Shown one piece after another: positions 45,260 to 54,050 of a stretch of 64,000 nucleotides of DNA. Origin of the DNA: Adonisia turfae CCMR0081. Its GTDB lineage: Bacteria; Cyanobacteriota; Cyanobacteriia; Phormidesmidales; Phormidesmidaceae. How positions within the stretch are numbered: the stretch's first letter is position 1; each line of letters starts with the position of its first letter. A program made the position numbers and the translations under genes. The notes below the pieces were generated by a model. That model was not told where the DNA came from, did no database searches, and saw nothing but the letters and a program-made list of their open reading frames with translations. The stretch is from assembly GCF_011009555.1 (NCBI RefSeq), contig NZ_QXHD01000004.1, forward strand, positions 1,339,910 through 1,403,909, written 5' to 3'.

Positions 45260-45857
45260 CTTTGAAGGTCAATGCTGATTACTCTCCCTGAGACACAGAC
45301 ACAATAAACAACGTACATGAAAGAGGATGTGTGTTTTTTCTTTTGAAATGTCGATTTTTTCCACAACCTTAAACCCATAGTCGTTTAAATCGTATTCCAG
45401 CTCCATTGCTGAAAACAAACGAAACTCAAAATAATTTTCTCTCTCTGTATCTTCTAAACTCGAAATAGCCTAGATGCGTTTACCAATTAATCGTTGTTCA
45501 AGGTCGACAAAATCAAATGTTGCTTTAGATATTCCGGCATATTTGCCCGATGGAATATCATATGTAACATGGGTCTTGAAATTGCCTACACACAAAAAAG
45601 CATTGTAAACTCCAAGAATCAATAAAGTTCCTTCGCGGGCATGTTTGGCAAATGTTTTAAAAGCTTTTTAGATCCTTCCCAATGAAAAATTCCTGCGATT
45701 ACATCAATTAAAATCCTGAGCATGGTCAGCGTATGTTTGAGCTTGCCTATGGGTAAGTCAGCCTGTGTCTGTTGTATCCCACACATACGACCATAGCGAT
45801 GCAAGTTCAAACCTCACCAATATCCACTTGCGATCGCTATATCAAGTTATCGAGAAA
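45260..45857 (-). pseudogene. degenerate coding remnants of unknown origin
   Basis: Broken minus-strand frames are visible: GKLKHTLTMLRILIDVIAG (in an open frame at 45619-45810), then KTHVTYDIPSGKYAGISKAT and NYFEFRLFSAMELEYDLNDY in different frames separated by stops (TAG at about 45470). They look like the decayed 3' part of one gene. I do not recognise the family. The region separates the ammonia-lyase-like gene from the RiPP operon. Confidence 0.4.
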
Positions 45858-45859
45858 GA

Positions 45860-47617
45860 TTAGTTCAATGGATATTCTCTGAGAAATAAATAAGAACCTT
45901 CAATGTCAGGGGTAAGAACGCGGTCAACATCTAAAAACGGAACCACCTGTCGATAATCATTGAAGAAAGATCGAGTTGTTCCCGATAATCTCAAATCTGG
46001 GTAGGCTTGCTGTCTCAAGTCAATCGCTTGAGCAACATGCATCATTTCAATTCCCAGAATGTAATAGTGGTTGTCAATCATTTGGTGAAAGCGCCGAACC
46101 ACGCGAGGGGCATTCGTTGATGTATCCTCAATGTTCCCTGCGATTGATACCAAATCCATAGATACGGGAAGCGCTAACGATTGATTCTCTGCGGCCAAAG
46201 ATGCGAAGACTTTTTGGATGGCACCATAGGCATGAAAGGTATTTTCAGTGCCTAAAAATCGACTGAGATAGGTAAAGTGCGGATCTGCCAGTTTAATGGT
46301 GCGCTGAGCCGAGGCATTGGACAAATGGCTGAGGGCGATTGCCGCCTCCTGAAACGAAATCACCCAGGGTAACGGCGAAAAGTTTCCCGTTGGAATCAAA
46401 GCTCCTGTCAGCCCGTCTTTATCCACATAATGGGACACTTCTTCAGGCCAATCCGAAGGGGCCACCACATCTAGCACCACAGCAGGGTTATCATCTGAAG
46501 AATTGAGTTGAATCTGCACCTGGGTTGCCAACGCTGCTAGCGATCGCTCCACCGCACCCAAGGTGTAGGCTCCCGTGCGGAAACTTAGGGGATCCTGGAG
46601 GGCTCGATTTTCGGATGGCTCCCATAAATAACTATCTGCTAACAGTGTGCGAATATCCATCGCCACTGAATTGACATAGGGAAAGGGGCGGATGACATGG
46701 GTATCTTGCAGAAACGGTTCAATATTGCCATCCAAGGCTTCCAAACTCAGGACAAACAAAAGCTTATTGACTTCCAGCAACTGCCTTAAGTCTTCAATCG
46801 CCAGTGCTCCAAGGGCGGCTGAATAGGCATTGGAACTAAGAATGGAAAGCGCATCTTTACCAAAGGGGACTAGCGGTTCTAGCCCAACGGCATCCAAGGC
46901 TTGACGTGCTGGGACTTTTTGACCTCGAAAATACACATCTCCCTCGCCTATCATGGCGAGCCCGATATGGGTAATTAAGGTAATATCAGCCTCACCAACG
47001 GACCCTCGCGAAGGCGTGACAGGGGTAATATCATTGTTCAAGAAGTCTCGGTAGAGTTCTGCAACTCTAGGCTGGACACCCGTTGAGCCAAAGAGAATAG
47101 AATTGAGCCGAGTGGCCATAATGGCTCGCACCACCTCCTCGGACATTTCAGGCCCTGCACCCGCGCTGTGGGCGTAGATCAATTTACGGTTAAATTCTCT
47201 AGAGAGCTGAATCACTTCTTCACTTAAGCCACCGCTAGCATCGACAAATGCCTGATCTTTATTCAGCCCTACTCCGGCAGTCAGTCCGTAAATCTGGTGT
47301 CCACTTTCAGCCGCCAATAAGAGGATGTCATGGGAACGCTGAACGCGCGCGAATATCTCATCACTAATGGTGACCCTAGCTCCATGTCTAGCAACCTGAA
47401 CCACATCCGCTGTGGTTAAATCTTGACCTGTAAGAGAGATTGTTTGGCTGCTCTGACTGAGTAGTGCGATCGCTTGTGATGTTTCTAAATTCGTTAAAGC
47501 AGGTGTATTTTCTAGATAATTTTCCAGATTCTCATTAGCACGCACACTTACTGCTGTTGAATTAAGACATAGGATTGTTAATACAGATAGACTCAGAGAT
47601 TGGACTTTGATTTTCAT
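45860..47617 (-). CDS. secreted ammonia-lyase-fold protein lacking the MIO triad
   Basis: The 585-residue protein has a Sec signal peptide (residues 1-27, ending SVRA) and the full fold of the HAL/PAL/TAL family. It has the base-Tyr motif IYGLTAGVGLNKD (Y110), PSRGSVG (203-208) and the later motif NSSDDNPAVV. The Ala-Ser-Gly triad that normally follows GSVG and cyclises to the MIO cofactor is replaced by Glu-Ala, with one residue deleted (GSVGEADITLITH against the usual GSVGASGDLAPLAH). It can therefore not form MIO in the usual way. It may catalyse another reaction, bind a ligand, or be inactive. It lies 1.4 kb upstream of the RiPP operon on the same strand and is divergent from the anchor-K genes. 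Confidence 0.85.
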   Translation of the reverse strand: MKIKVQSLSLSVLTILCLNSTAVSVRANENLENYLENTPALTNLETSQAIALLSQSSQTISLTGQDLTTADVVQVARHGARVTISDEIFARVQRSHDILLLAAESGHQIYGLTAGVGLNKDQAFVDASGGLSEEVIQLSREFNRKLIYAHSAGAGPEMSEEVVRAIMATRLNSILFGSTGVQPRVAELYRDFLNNDITPVTPSRGSVGEADITLITHIGLAMIGEGDVYFRGQKVPARQALDAVGLEPLVPFGKDALSILSSNAYSAALGALAIEDLRQLLEVNKLLFVLSLEALDGNIEPFLQDTHVIRPFPYVNSVAMDIRTLLADSYLWEPSENRALQDPLSFRTGAYTLGAVERSLAALATQVQIQLNSSDDNPAVVLDVVAPSDWPEEVSHYVDKDGLTGALIPTGNFSPLPWVISFQEAAIALSHLSNASAQRTIKLADPHFTYLSRFLGTENTFHAYGAIQKVFASLAAENQSLALPVSMDLVSIAGNIEDTSTNAPRVVRRFHQMIDNHYYILGIEMMHVAQAIDLRQQAYPDLRLSGTTRSFFNDYRQVVPFLDVDRVLTPDIEGSYLFLREYPLN

Positions 47618-47925
47618 GGTTTACCTCTGGCAATCCTTATATCAGTAGTATTGACCCTGTTCACCTGATTTGAGCTGACGAATACCGTTTTTGAGGGGTT
47701 GCTTGCTTATACAGCAGTAGCATTGAATAATCAATAGCTAAAATCGTCTATAACTTCAGTGCCCAAATTTTCTCGCTCTGCTGGCCAGTGTCAATAAAAC
47801 CAGCATAAAGGGAATGATGCAGATCCTAACAGATTGGAGATATATATTTTTACAAATCAATTGTTATGAGGAATGTCAATCCTTTTAAAATACAGCACTC
47901 AATGAGTCGAAAAAACAAATGTTTG

Positions 47926-47948
47926 ACCGACCTTTCCGTCTTTACTTT
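47926..47948 (-). promoter_or_regulatory. GTCGG-box site 7
   Basis: Read on the minus strand, AAAAGTAAAGACGG, AAAG and GTCGG lie in the 380-bp divergent region between the ammonia-lyase-like and first anchor-K gene, 55 bp before the latter. The pattern and 9-bp box spacing match the other sites. Nothing else was recognised in 47618-47999. Confidence 0.45.
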
Positions 47949-47999
47949 TCCTAATTACCTTGACTACGATGGGGTCAGGTAATTTCAGGAGAAATTGAT

Positions 48000-49742
48000 A
48001 TGCCTCCATCCATTATTGCCAGTACGTCACCCCCGATCATCCCCCCTCCCTTAATTCCAACTTCTGCAAGCGTAACAGCAAGTACTTCAGGGGTTTGGAC
48101 TTCGGTTAAACATAAGGGAGATACGGCAAAAAGTAGACTGAGTGGAATTGCTACAAGCCAGGTCAATTGGGGGGTGCCTTATACTACAGACAATCCACAA
48201 AATCGACAAAGTGCCTATCGATTTGACGGTTTAACTCAATCAGTTCTCACCCTAGATGGGGAAGACTGTTTATTAGGGACATTTACTCATTTCAATTATA
48301 CGATTACAGGGGATTATAGTATCTCCGGGGCAGTTCTTAAACTGTCTATTAATATTCAGGGCGCAGGCATAAAAGAGTTTGACGTCGTATTTCAGCACAA
48401 TGAAACTCCCAATGTTCCTGGGCCTGTCCCAGATATTGTTTCCATTCCAGAAATTACGTCCCAAGAAAAAGTCACCATTCAGGGAAAAGTTTACGCACTG
48501 ACCATCACTGGTTTTTTGCAGGGTGGAAAAGTCACTAGAAACTTCAAAACGGCTGAGAGTCGAGATAACAAGGCTGAAATTTATGGCAAGTTGGTATTGA
48601 TTGAGGATCCATCACCAGAGATTGTGGAGCCAGTTACAGTCCCGCCCTGCTACGTCATTGTTTGTCCGCCCTGTCCCTGCCCAACACCCGTGCAGCCAAT
48701 TTACATAACCGGGCAACCAACCAGTGTCATCCCAGGGAACCTAGCCCCAACGGTGATTAGTGGCGGTAAGCTAGGCCCAACAGTCATTGGCGGTGGCAAC
48801 CCCAACCCAACAGTCATTGGTGGTGTTACCTCTGGTTCAACGATTATTAATGGTGGTAAAACAAACCCGACAGTAGTTGGTGGCGGTATTTCTGGTTCAA
48901 CGATTATTAATGGTGGTAAAACAAACCCGACAGTAGTTGGTGGCGGTATTTCTGGTTCAACGATTATTAATGGTGGTAGCAGGACAGGCCCAACGGTCAT
49001 TGGTGGCGGTACAACAGTCATTGGTGGCGGTACTACAACTGGGACAACAATAACCGGGAGTGGTGGACGTCCTGGAACAGGTTTTCCGGGTGGAGTAGTA
49101 ACAGGGCCAACGGTCATTGGTGGTGGCACAGGAACGGTCACACAACAAATATCGTCTACCGTATTCTCTATCAGCAGCCTTGGGATTTGGTTAAATGTCC
49201 TAGAATCTGCACCTGGCTACACCTATTTGAACGGGCTTGGGACTAATCAGATTAGCTGGGGAAATCCTGGTTCTCAAGGTAACCAAAGCGCTTATACCTT
49301 TGAAGGTATCGCAGCGATGTCCATTGCTTTAGATGGTACTTACTTTACCTTAGGAACATTTAGCCACTACAACTATCCTATCTATGGTTATGGTATTCGC
49401 TCTGCCATCTTGAAGTTGATAGTTAAAATCAACGGTGTTGATGTCAATTTCAATTTCCAATTCAACCACAATGAGGTGCCTAATAATGGCATCAATGGAA
49501 CCTGCCCTCTAACGCCTAACTTTTCTCCACCTTGTCCTGATGTTGTTTCAATTAGCAATAATTACTCTCAAGAGACAGTGACCATCAATGGTAGACAATA
49601 CGCTTTATGTATTGTTGGCTTTTTCCAAAACAACCAAATTGAGAGCAAATTTATCACTTTGGAGAATCAGGTGAATGTTGCTCAACTTCTGTGCCAGTTT
49701 GTGGAAGTGAATACCCCTTCTGCTGCTGTTAGCGCTAACTAA
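48000..49742 (+). CDS. two-domain choice-of-anchor-K-like protein with Gly-rich repeats
   Basis: The 580-residue protein has two domains resembling the choice-of-anchor K family. One is at about 25-205 (GVWTSVKHKGDTAKS, SQVNWGVPYTTDN). The other, better conserved, is at about 385-575 (LGIWLNVLESAPGYTYLNG, GTNQISWGNPG, AYTFEGIAAMSIALDG). Between them is a run of Gly-rich repeats, PTVVGGGISGSTIINGGKTN and variants (about 240-375), likely a fibrous or beta-solenoid segment. There is no signal peptide and no recognisable sorting tail. ATG is preceded by AGGAGAAATTG, much like the precursor genes. It is the first of three plus-strand genes, probably structural and extracellular by analogy with the family. 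The export route is unclear. Confidence 0.75.
   Translation: MPPSIIASTSPPIIPPPLIPTSASVTASTSGVWTSVKHKGDTAKSRLSGIATSQVNWGVPYTTDNPQNRQSAYRFDGLTQSVLTLDGEDCLLGTFTHFNYTITGDYSISGAVLKLSINIQGAGIKEFDVVFQHNETPNVPGPVPDIVSIPEITSQEKVTIQGKVYALTITGFLQGGKVTRNFKTAESRDNKAEIYGKLVLIEDPSPEIVEPVTVPPCYVIVCPPCPCPTPVQPIYITGQPTSVIPGNLAPTVISGGKLGPTVIGGGNPNPTVIGGVTSGSTIINGGKTNPTVVGGGISGSTIINGGKTNPTVVGGGISGSTIINGGSRTGPTVIGGGTTVIGGGTTTGTTITGSGGRPGTGFPGGVVTGPTVIGGGTGTVTQQISSTVFSISSLGIWLNVLESAPGYTYLNGLGTNQISWGNPGSQGNQSAYTFEGIAAMSIALDGTYFTLGTFSHYNYPIYGYGIRSAILKLIVKINGVDVNFNFQFNHNEVPNNGINGTCPLTPNFSPPCPDVVSISNNYSQETVTINGRQYALCIVGFFQNNQIESKFITLENQVNVAQLLCQFVEVNTPSAAVSAN
48841..48960 (+). repeat. perfect 60-bp tandem duplication in the anchor-K gene
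   Basis: Bases 48841-48900 and 48901-48960 are identical, each encoding a 20-residue unit from the Gly-rich region (TIINGGKTNP and VVGGGISGS parts). A third, diverged copy begins at 48961. Perfect identity points to recent duplication, and repeat number is likely to vary between strains. Confidence 0.95.
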
Positions 49743-49771
49743 TACTGCTGCTGTATTTTTTTATTGCCATC

Positions 49772-50578
49772 ATGTCTAAAACAATGCTTATTTCTGAGAG
49801 TAAGCAGATCTTAACTGCGAGCTTAAAACTATACGTCGCCCCTACTGGCTCTGACGAAACGGGGCAAGGGACCGACACTAACCCGTTTGCAACCATTGAT
49901 TATGCTGTTGTTTGGGCCAATAGAAATTATGACTTTAGCCAAAACTTTGATCTCATCATTGTGGTTGAACCAGGAACCTATGATGCGGTTCAAATCTATG
50001 GTCATGATGCACGACAGGTAGAAATTATTGGCTCTCCTACTAATCCTGGTGTCGTGAAAATCATGCCCATACGGGAAGATGCTGACTTCGGGCTGGCGAT
50101 AAGCTATGCTTCTTCTGTGATTGTTAAAGGGTTAGATTTAGCTTCTGTTAATGTCACAGGTTTTTCAGATCTTGAGATAGAAAATTGCCACCTATCTCCA
50201 TCATCATCATCATCGCCTTCGCTCGTCTTTTGTAGTAACCATAGCTCAATCAGTATTGAAACGGCCTTGGTTAAAGCAGGACGCATCGGCAATGAACAAA
50301 AAAGCTCATGTTATGAATGTGAACTGCATTCTCATATTGAAGTCGCTGAAGTTGACTATGAAACGACTGTTGACTGTGGGATTTTTTGTGATGCGCGATT
50401 TTTTGCCTCTATTAGCCTAGAGGCAGATATGGACACAAAGAATAATGTCAAGGCCGCGCGCCTGGGTCGTGCCATTGCTCAAAGTGTCATCTGTGATTCA
50501 GATTTCTTCCCTGAGCGATCAGAGCAACAAAACCTGGTTAAATTGGGAGGTCAAGTTGGACAGTTTCAAGATATTTGA
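49772..50578 (+). CDS. right-handed beta-helix protein (DUF1565/pectate-lyase-like)
   Basis: The 268-residue protein begins with a short lead and then YVAPTGSDETGQGTDTNPFA, the entry motif of parallel beta-helix proteins (xVxPxGsDxxGxGTxxnPfaTI). Repeating short beta strands follow (VIVKGLDLASVNVTGFSDLE). Several Cys and His residues occur in the second half. There is no signal peptide and no clear catalytic set, so a binding or structural role is more likely than polysaccharide lyase activity. It lies 29 bp after the first anchor-K gene and 78 bp before the second, in one operon. Confidence 0.7.
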   Translation: MSKTMLISESKQILTASLKLYVAPTGSDETGQGTDTNPFATIDYAVVWANRNYDFSQNFDLIIVVEPGTYDAVQIYGHDARQVEIIGSPTNPGVVKIMPIREDADFGLAISYASSVIVKGLDLASVNVTGFSDLEIENCHLSPSSSSSPSLVFCSNHSSISIETALVKAGRIGNEQKSSCYECELHSHIEVAEVDYETTVDCGIFCDARFFASISLEADMDTKNNVKAARLGRAIAQSVICDSDFFPERSEQQNLVKLGGQVGQFQDI

Positions 50579-50656
50579 ATCTAGAATTTTCCAACTCTGA
50601 CATCTGAGAAATATAGTTGAACACCTTTGTTATTCGTTGAGGAGAAAATTATTCCT

Positions 50657-51523
50657 ATGGGTTGTCGTAGAAGAAGTCCTCGTTGCCGCCCCAAATGTCC
50701 TAAGCCTTGTGGGCCTTGTGGGGGTGGAGGAACCGTATGTCCCCCGACCAAACCTACCATAGACCCACCTGTCCAGCCGCCTCCCGGATCAAGTAAGCCT
50801 CCCCAAGTACCACCAATTTTTGTGGTTTGTTGTTGCCCACCAGGTTCTGGGAGCTCAGGGCAAACAGGTTACGTTATTCCTGGCCAAACGGGTTACGTTA
50901 TTCCTGGTCAATCTGGAAATATCATTCCTGGTCAATTTGGAAATATCACTCAACAGATATCATCTCTCGCCTTGTTTGTAAGTACTGTTGGGGTTTGGTC
51001 AAATATCGTTGAAGCGGTTCCTGGCTCAACGTCTTTAACTGGTGTTGGGACGAACCAGATTTGTTGGGGACAGGGAAATTATACAAGCCAGCAAAGTTCC
51101 TATTACTTTGAAGGCATTAGTTCAGCATCAGTTTCTCTGGATGGTTCTTATTTTGTTTTAGGAACCTTTGTTCATCACAACTATCCTGTTTATGGTTACA
51201 GCATCCGTTCTGCTACTTTGCAGTTAACGGTAACCATTAATGGAGTTGAAGTGAGTTTCAATTTCCAGTTTGACCATAATGAAACACCGAATGATGGTGT
51301 CAATGGAACCTGTCCTCAAACACCTGGGTTTGGCCCACCTTGCCCTGATACGGTTTCTATCAATAATAGTCGATCTCAAGAAACTGTAATCGTTGATGGG
51401 AAGCAATATGCTTTATGCCTTGCAGGGTTTTCTCAAAATAATCAAGTAGGGGGGCAGTTTGTTACTTTGGAAAATCAAGCAAATGCCGTCCAGTTGCTAG
51501 GACAATTTGTCGAGGTCAAATAG
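50657..51523 (+). CDS. Cys/Pro-rich single-domain choice-of-anchor-K-like protein
   Basis: I start at ATG 50657 (MGCRRRSPRCRPKCPKPCGP), which has GAGGAGAAA 10 bp upstream, rather than the TTG at 50627. The 288-residue protein has a basic Cys/Pro-rich N-terminus, a Gly/Gln repeat zone (GQTGYVIPGQTGYVIPGQSG) and one anchor-K-like domain (about 110-285, GVWSNIVEAVPGSTSL, GTNQICWGQGN) closely similar to the C-terminal domain of the first gene. The N-terminal Cys could allow cross-linking. It is probably a companion surface or matrix protein. Function is unknown. Confidence 0.75.
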   Translation: MGCRRRSPRCRPKCPKPCGPCGGGGTVCPPTKPTIDPPVQPPPGSSKPPQVPPIFVVCCCPPGSGSSGQTGYVIPGQTGYVIPGQSGNIIPGQFGNITQQISSLALFVSTVGVWSNIVEAVPGSTSLTGVGTNQICWGQGNYTSQQSSYYFEGISSASVSLDGSYFVLGTFVHHNYPVYGYSIRSATLQLTVTINGVEVSFNFQFDHNETPNDGVNGTCPQTPGFGPPCPDTVSINNSRSQETVIVDGKQYALCLAGFSQNNQVGGQFVTLENQANAVQLLGQFVEVK

Positions 51524-51604
51524 GGCTCTTCGCTGTTTATTGCTCGTGTGCATCTACCCAAGACTATTTCACTCTAAAAAGATGTTTTAGTCTTTCTAAT
51601 GCTA

Positions 51605-52956
51605 GATTACCCCTAGTTCCAACTAAGTTTGTTTGGATATCATAAGGTCATCGAGTTTGGAGGCCAAGTATGATGGCCAAACGCAAGCAACGAGGGACAG
51701 CAGGGGATAAAACGATCTGCCTGCCCATCGCCGATAGCATTGATTATGACCAGTTGGTTGAGGACCGTGAGGCCTACCGAGAGTACCTGAACGAGCAAAT
51801 AGCCAGCTATCCGGAGCTGTTCCCCAAGGGAATTGAGGAGGGATATCGGTTTCATGGGTGGGTGACCTCAGCTCGTCAGCACCTGAAAACACGTCGTATA
51901 TATCTTCCCAAACAAAAAACAGCCTATCAACTGCGTCCCGATTTCGTCACGCCTTATATGAGTGAAACGTCTGAGCTAGCAGGCAAAGCAATGTATTTGA
52001 GAAAGCATGGCCTCTCTTATGATGGGATTGCTTACGTATTGGGCCGCTCGGAGATGCATTGGTATCGGTTGTGTCAATCTCTTGGCCGAGCATCCATTGT
52101 CGGAACAACGTTGAAAACAGAAGAGTCGCTCCCCCCCATCTAGTGGCCGATGAAAAGCATGGTAGCCATCAAGGAGAGCGTATCTATTGGGTGGTGACAG
52201 CGGCTAAGGGGTGTATTGTGGGCAGTGGTCTGAGCCCAACGGCTGGATACGAGGACTTGCAAGCGGCGTATGGGGACTTTGAGCAAGAGATGAGCGAGCA
52301 TGCCCCTGACTATCGACCTGAGACAGTCACCACCGATGGATGGGACGCGACTCGTCGAGCCTGGGAAACCCTATTTCCTGGCATCACCTGGATTCTATGC
52401 TTTCTACATGAGGTGATTAAAGTGCGTGATTGGTGTCGCTCTAAGCCTGAGTTACGCACCTGCTTAACCGACAAGCTTTGGCATATCTATCACGCCACCA
52501 GCAAACGTCAATTTGCTCAGCGATTGCGTCGTTTTCTCGAATGGACACAATCGGTGGAGCTTCCCGACGCCATCCATGACCGGTTACAACGACTCAGAGA
52601 AAAATCTCTATTTTTCCAGAGAGCCTTCGACTTTCCTAATGCCTATCGCACCAGTAATCAGGTGGATCGCCCCATGAACTATCTCGACCGGGCACTCTAT
52701 GCCATGCAAGATTTTCATGGGGCTTGGGAGGCTGCTGAGTTATCCGTTCGCTCCATGGCGATGCTGTGGAACTTTCATCCATTCTGTCGTAAAACTCAGC
52801 AGCAAAATGGAGGCTGTTTGTGTCCCTTTGAGAAACTCAATGGCTTCCGATATCATGACGACTGGATGCGTAATTTGTTAATTGCCTCTTCTCTCAATGG
52901 ACGGAGACCGTTGATTACATCCCCTCACACAAACTGAGGTGGAATCAGGATTAATC
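51605..52956 (+). mobile_element. insertion sequence with imperfect terminal inverted repeats
   Basis: The left end (from 51605, GATTACCCCTAGTTCCAACT) and the complement of the right end (from 52956, GATTAATCCTGATTCCACCT) match at about three quarters of 31 positions, and both continue into AGTTTGT. The 1.35-kb element encloses only the transposase gene. No clear target duplication is visible at the flanks. Confidence 0.75.
51670..52937 (+). pseudogene. DDE-type transposase, frameshifted at a C tract
   Basis: Two overlapping frames make up one transposase. Residues from MMAKRKQRGTAGDK to LKTEESLPP are in the first frame (51670-52143). LVADEKHGSHQGERIYWVVT to the end (NGRRPLITSPH) is in the second (to 52937). 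The break falls at a run of seven C (about 52130-52137), where a shift of one base joins EESLPP to PPHLVADEKH. Acidic motifs VADEKH and VTTDGWDATRRAW look like DDE positions. The C run could be a slippage site for programmed frameshifting or a disabling mutation. I do not recognise the IS family with certainty. Confidence 0.75.
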
Positions 52957-53065
52957 CAGGCAGCGTTCAAAGCATTGAACAGGTATGCGACAGCTTGGGT
53001 TAACGCTCTAGTTATAAGTATTAAGCTCTGACAGCTTGGGTTACCTAAATCTAACCACACCGATT

Positions 53066-53104
53066 GTTAACCTCACATTAAACTGGTTAACCTTGCGTTA
53101 AACT
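53066..53104 (+). promoter_or_regulatory. Pho-box-like direct repeats
   Basis: Four 8-bp units lie in a row: GTTAACCT, CAC, ATTAAACT, G, GTTAACCT, TGC, GTTAAACT. The half-composite GTTAACCT-N3-[AG]TTAAACT is thus repeated exactly after 20 bp. This resembles the cyanobacterial Pho box (8-bp CTTAACCT-like repeats with 3-bp spacers, bound by SphR/PhoB). It lies 100 bp upstream of the membrane protein gene. Confidence 0.55.
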
Positions 53105-53203
53105 AATCTTTACCAAAGCAGACAAACGCAGCGGCTATGTGATCTTGCTTCACTGTTTGCTGCCGTTTGTCAGTGCTGACAGATGTAGGAGCGCAAGCTT
53201 AAC

Positions 53204-53926
53204 GTGAAACTTTCTGTATCCTCGATCACGTCCGACTTGTCTAAGGACAAATCCCATACTGGGTGGCTGTTAAAAATTCTCTTAACAATCAACACCCTGG
53301 TGGTCGTGCTGGCGGTATGGACCGGTATCAATGAAGGCAATGTACGCGCTTATTTTAATGAGGAGAGTTTTATTACCTCCCTATCAACCGCGTATCTGAT
53401 AGCCATTGCCCTCCTATCCATGGGAGTGTATATCAGACGCTGTAGAAAAGATTGGAGCTGGCGTTCCCCTGCCTTCGTGTGGTTGATCATTGCTATGGGG
53501 TTTGTCTTTTTGGCCGCCGATGAGCATATGGAGATTCACGAACGGTTCGATATCTGGCTCCACGGTATTTTAGGTATCGAGGAAAATGCGATTACCGACC
53601 GCATTGATGATGTCATTGTCGGTCTATACGGTATGGCTGCCGCTGGCTTAGTCTATCGCTATCGTGCTGAGATGAAACGCTACAGAAATGTGCTGCCGCT
53701 GTTGCTGACTGGTTTTGCCTTTCTTTTCGCGATGGTCTTTTTAGATCTGTTAACCAATCGACCCGATATTCTAGCTTTCCTACTGGGTATGGATATGGGC
53801 CTGATTATGCAAACTGCGCTTGGGGTCCTTGAAGAATTTTGTAAACTGACCGCATGCACCGTATTTGTAGGTAGCCTGTATCAGGCGTTTAGAACTGCAA
53901 AATCCATAGCCCTTGATCCAGCCTAG
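53204..53926 (+). CDS. polytopic membrane protein of unknown function
   Basis: The 240-residue protein starts with GTG behind an AGGAG site and has about six to seven membrane helices. A conserved-looking acidic/His motif, AADEHMEIHERFD (about 108-120), follows the third helix. ITDRIDDVIVGLYG and LGVLEEFCKLTA come later. Clusters of Asp, Glu and His at membrane borders suggest metal binding, as in membrane hydrolases, but I do not recognise the family. The Pho-box-like repeat upstream suggests induction under phosphate starvation. Confidence 0.7.
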   Translation: MKLSVSSITSDLSKDKSHTGWLLKILLTINTLVVVLAVWTGINEGNVRAYFNEESFITSLSTAYLIAIALLSMGVYIRRCRKDWSWRSPAFVWLIIAMGFVFLAADEHMEIHERFDIWLHGILGIEENAITDRIDDVIVGLYGMAAAGLVYRYRAEMKRYRNVLPLLLTGFAFLFAMVFLDLLTNRPDILAFLLGMDMGLIMQTALGVLEEFCKLTACTVFVGSLYQAFRTAKSIALDPA

Positions 53927-54050
53927 GTGTCAGTCATACATAAAGACCTGTCTAATAACAATTCCCGCAAATTCAGCCATGGACTCCCAGCGTCACATGC
54001 TTTGACACCAAAGACTGCCATCATTCAAAACTCAAAACTGGCACCAGTGC

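Noticed and set aside
48701..49141. 146-codon antisense frame, Pro/Val-rich
   Set aside because: It is the mirror of the Gly-rich repeat region of the anchor-K gene. Its composition is explained by the sense repeats.
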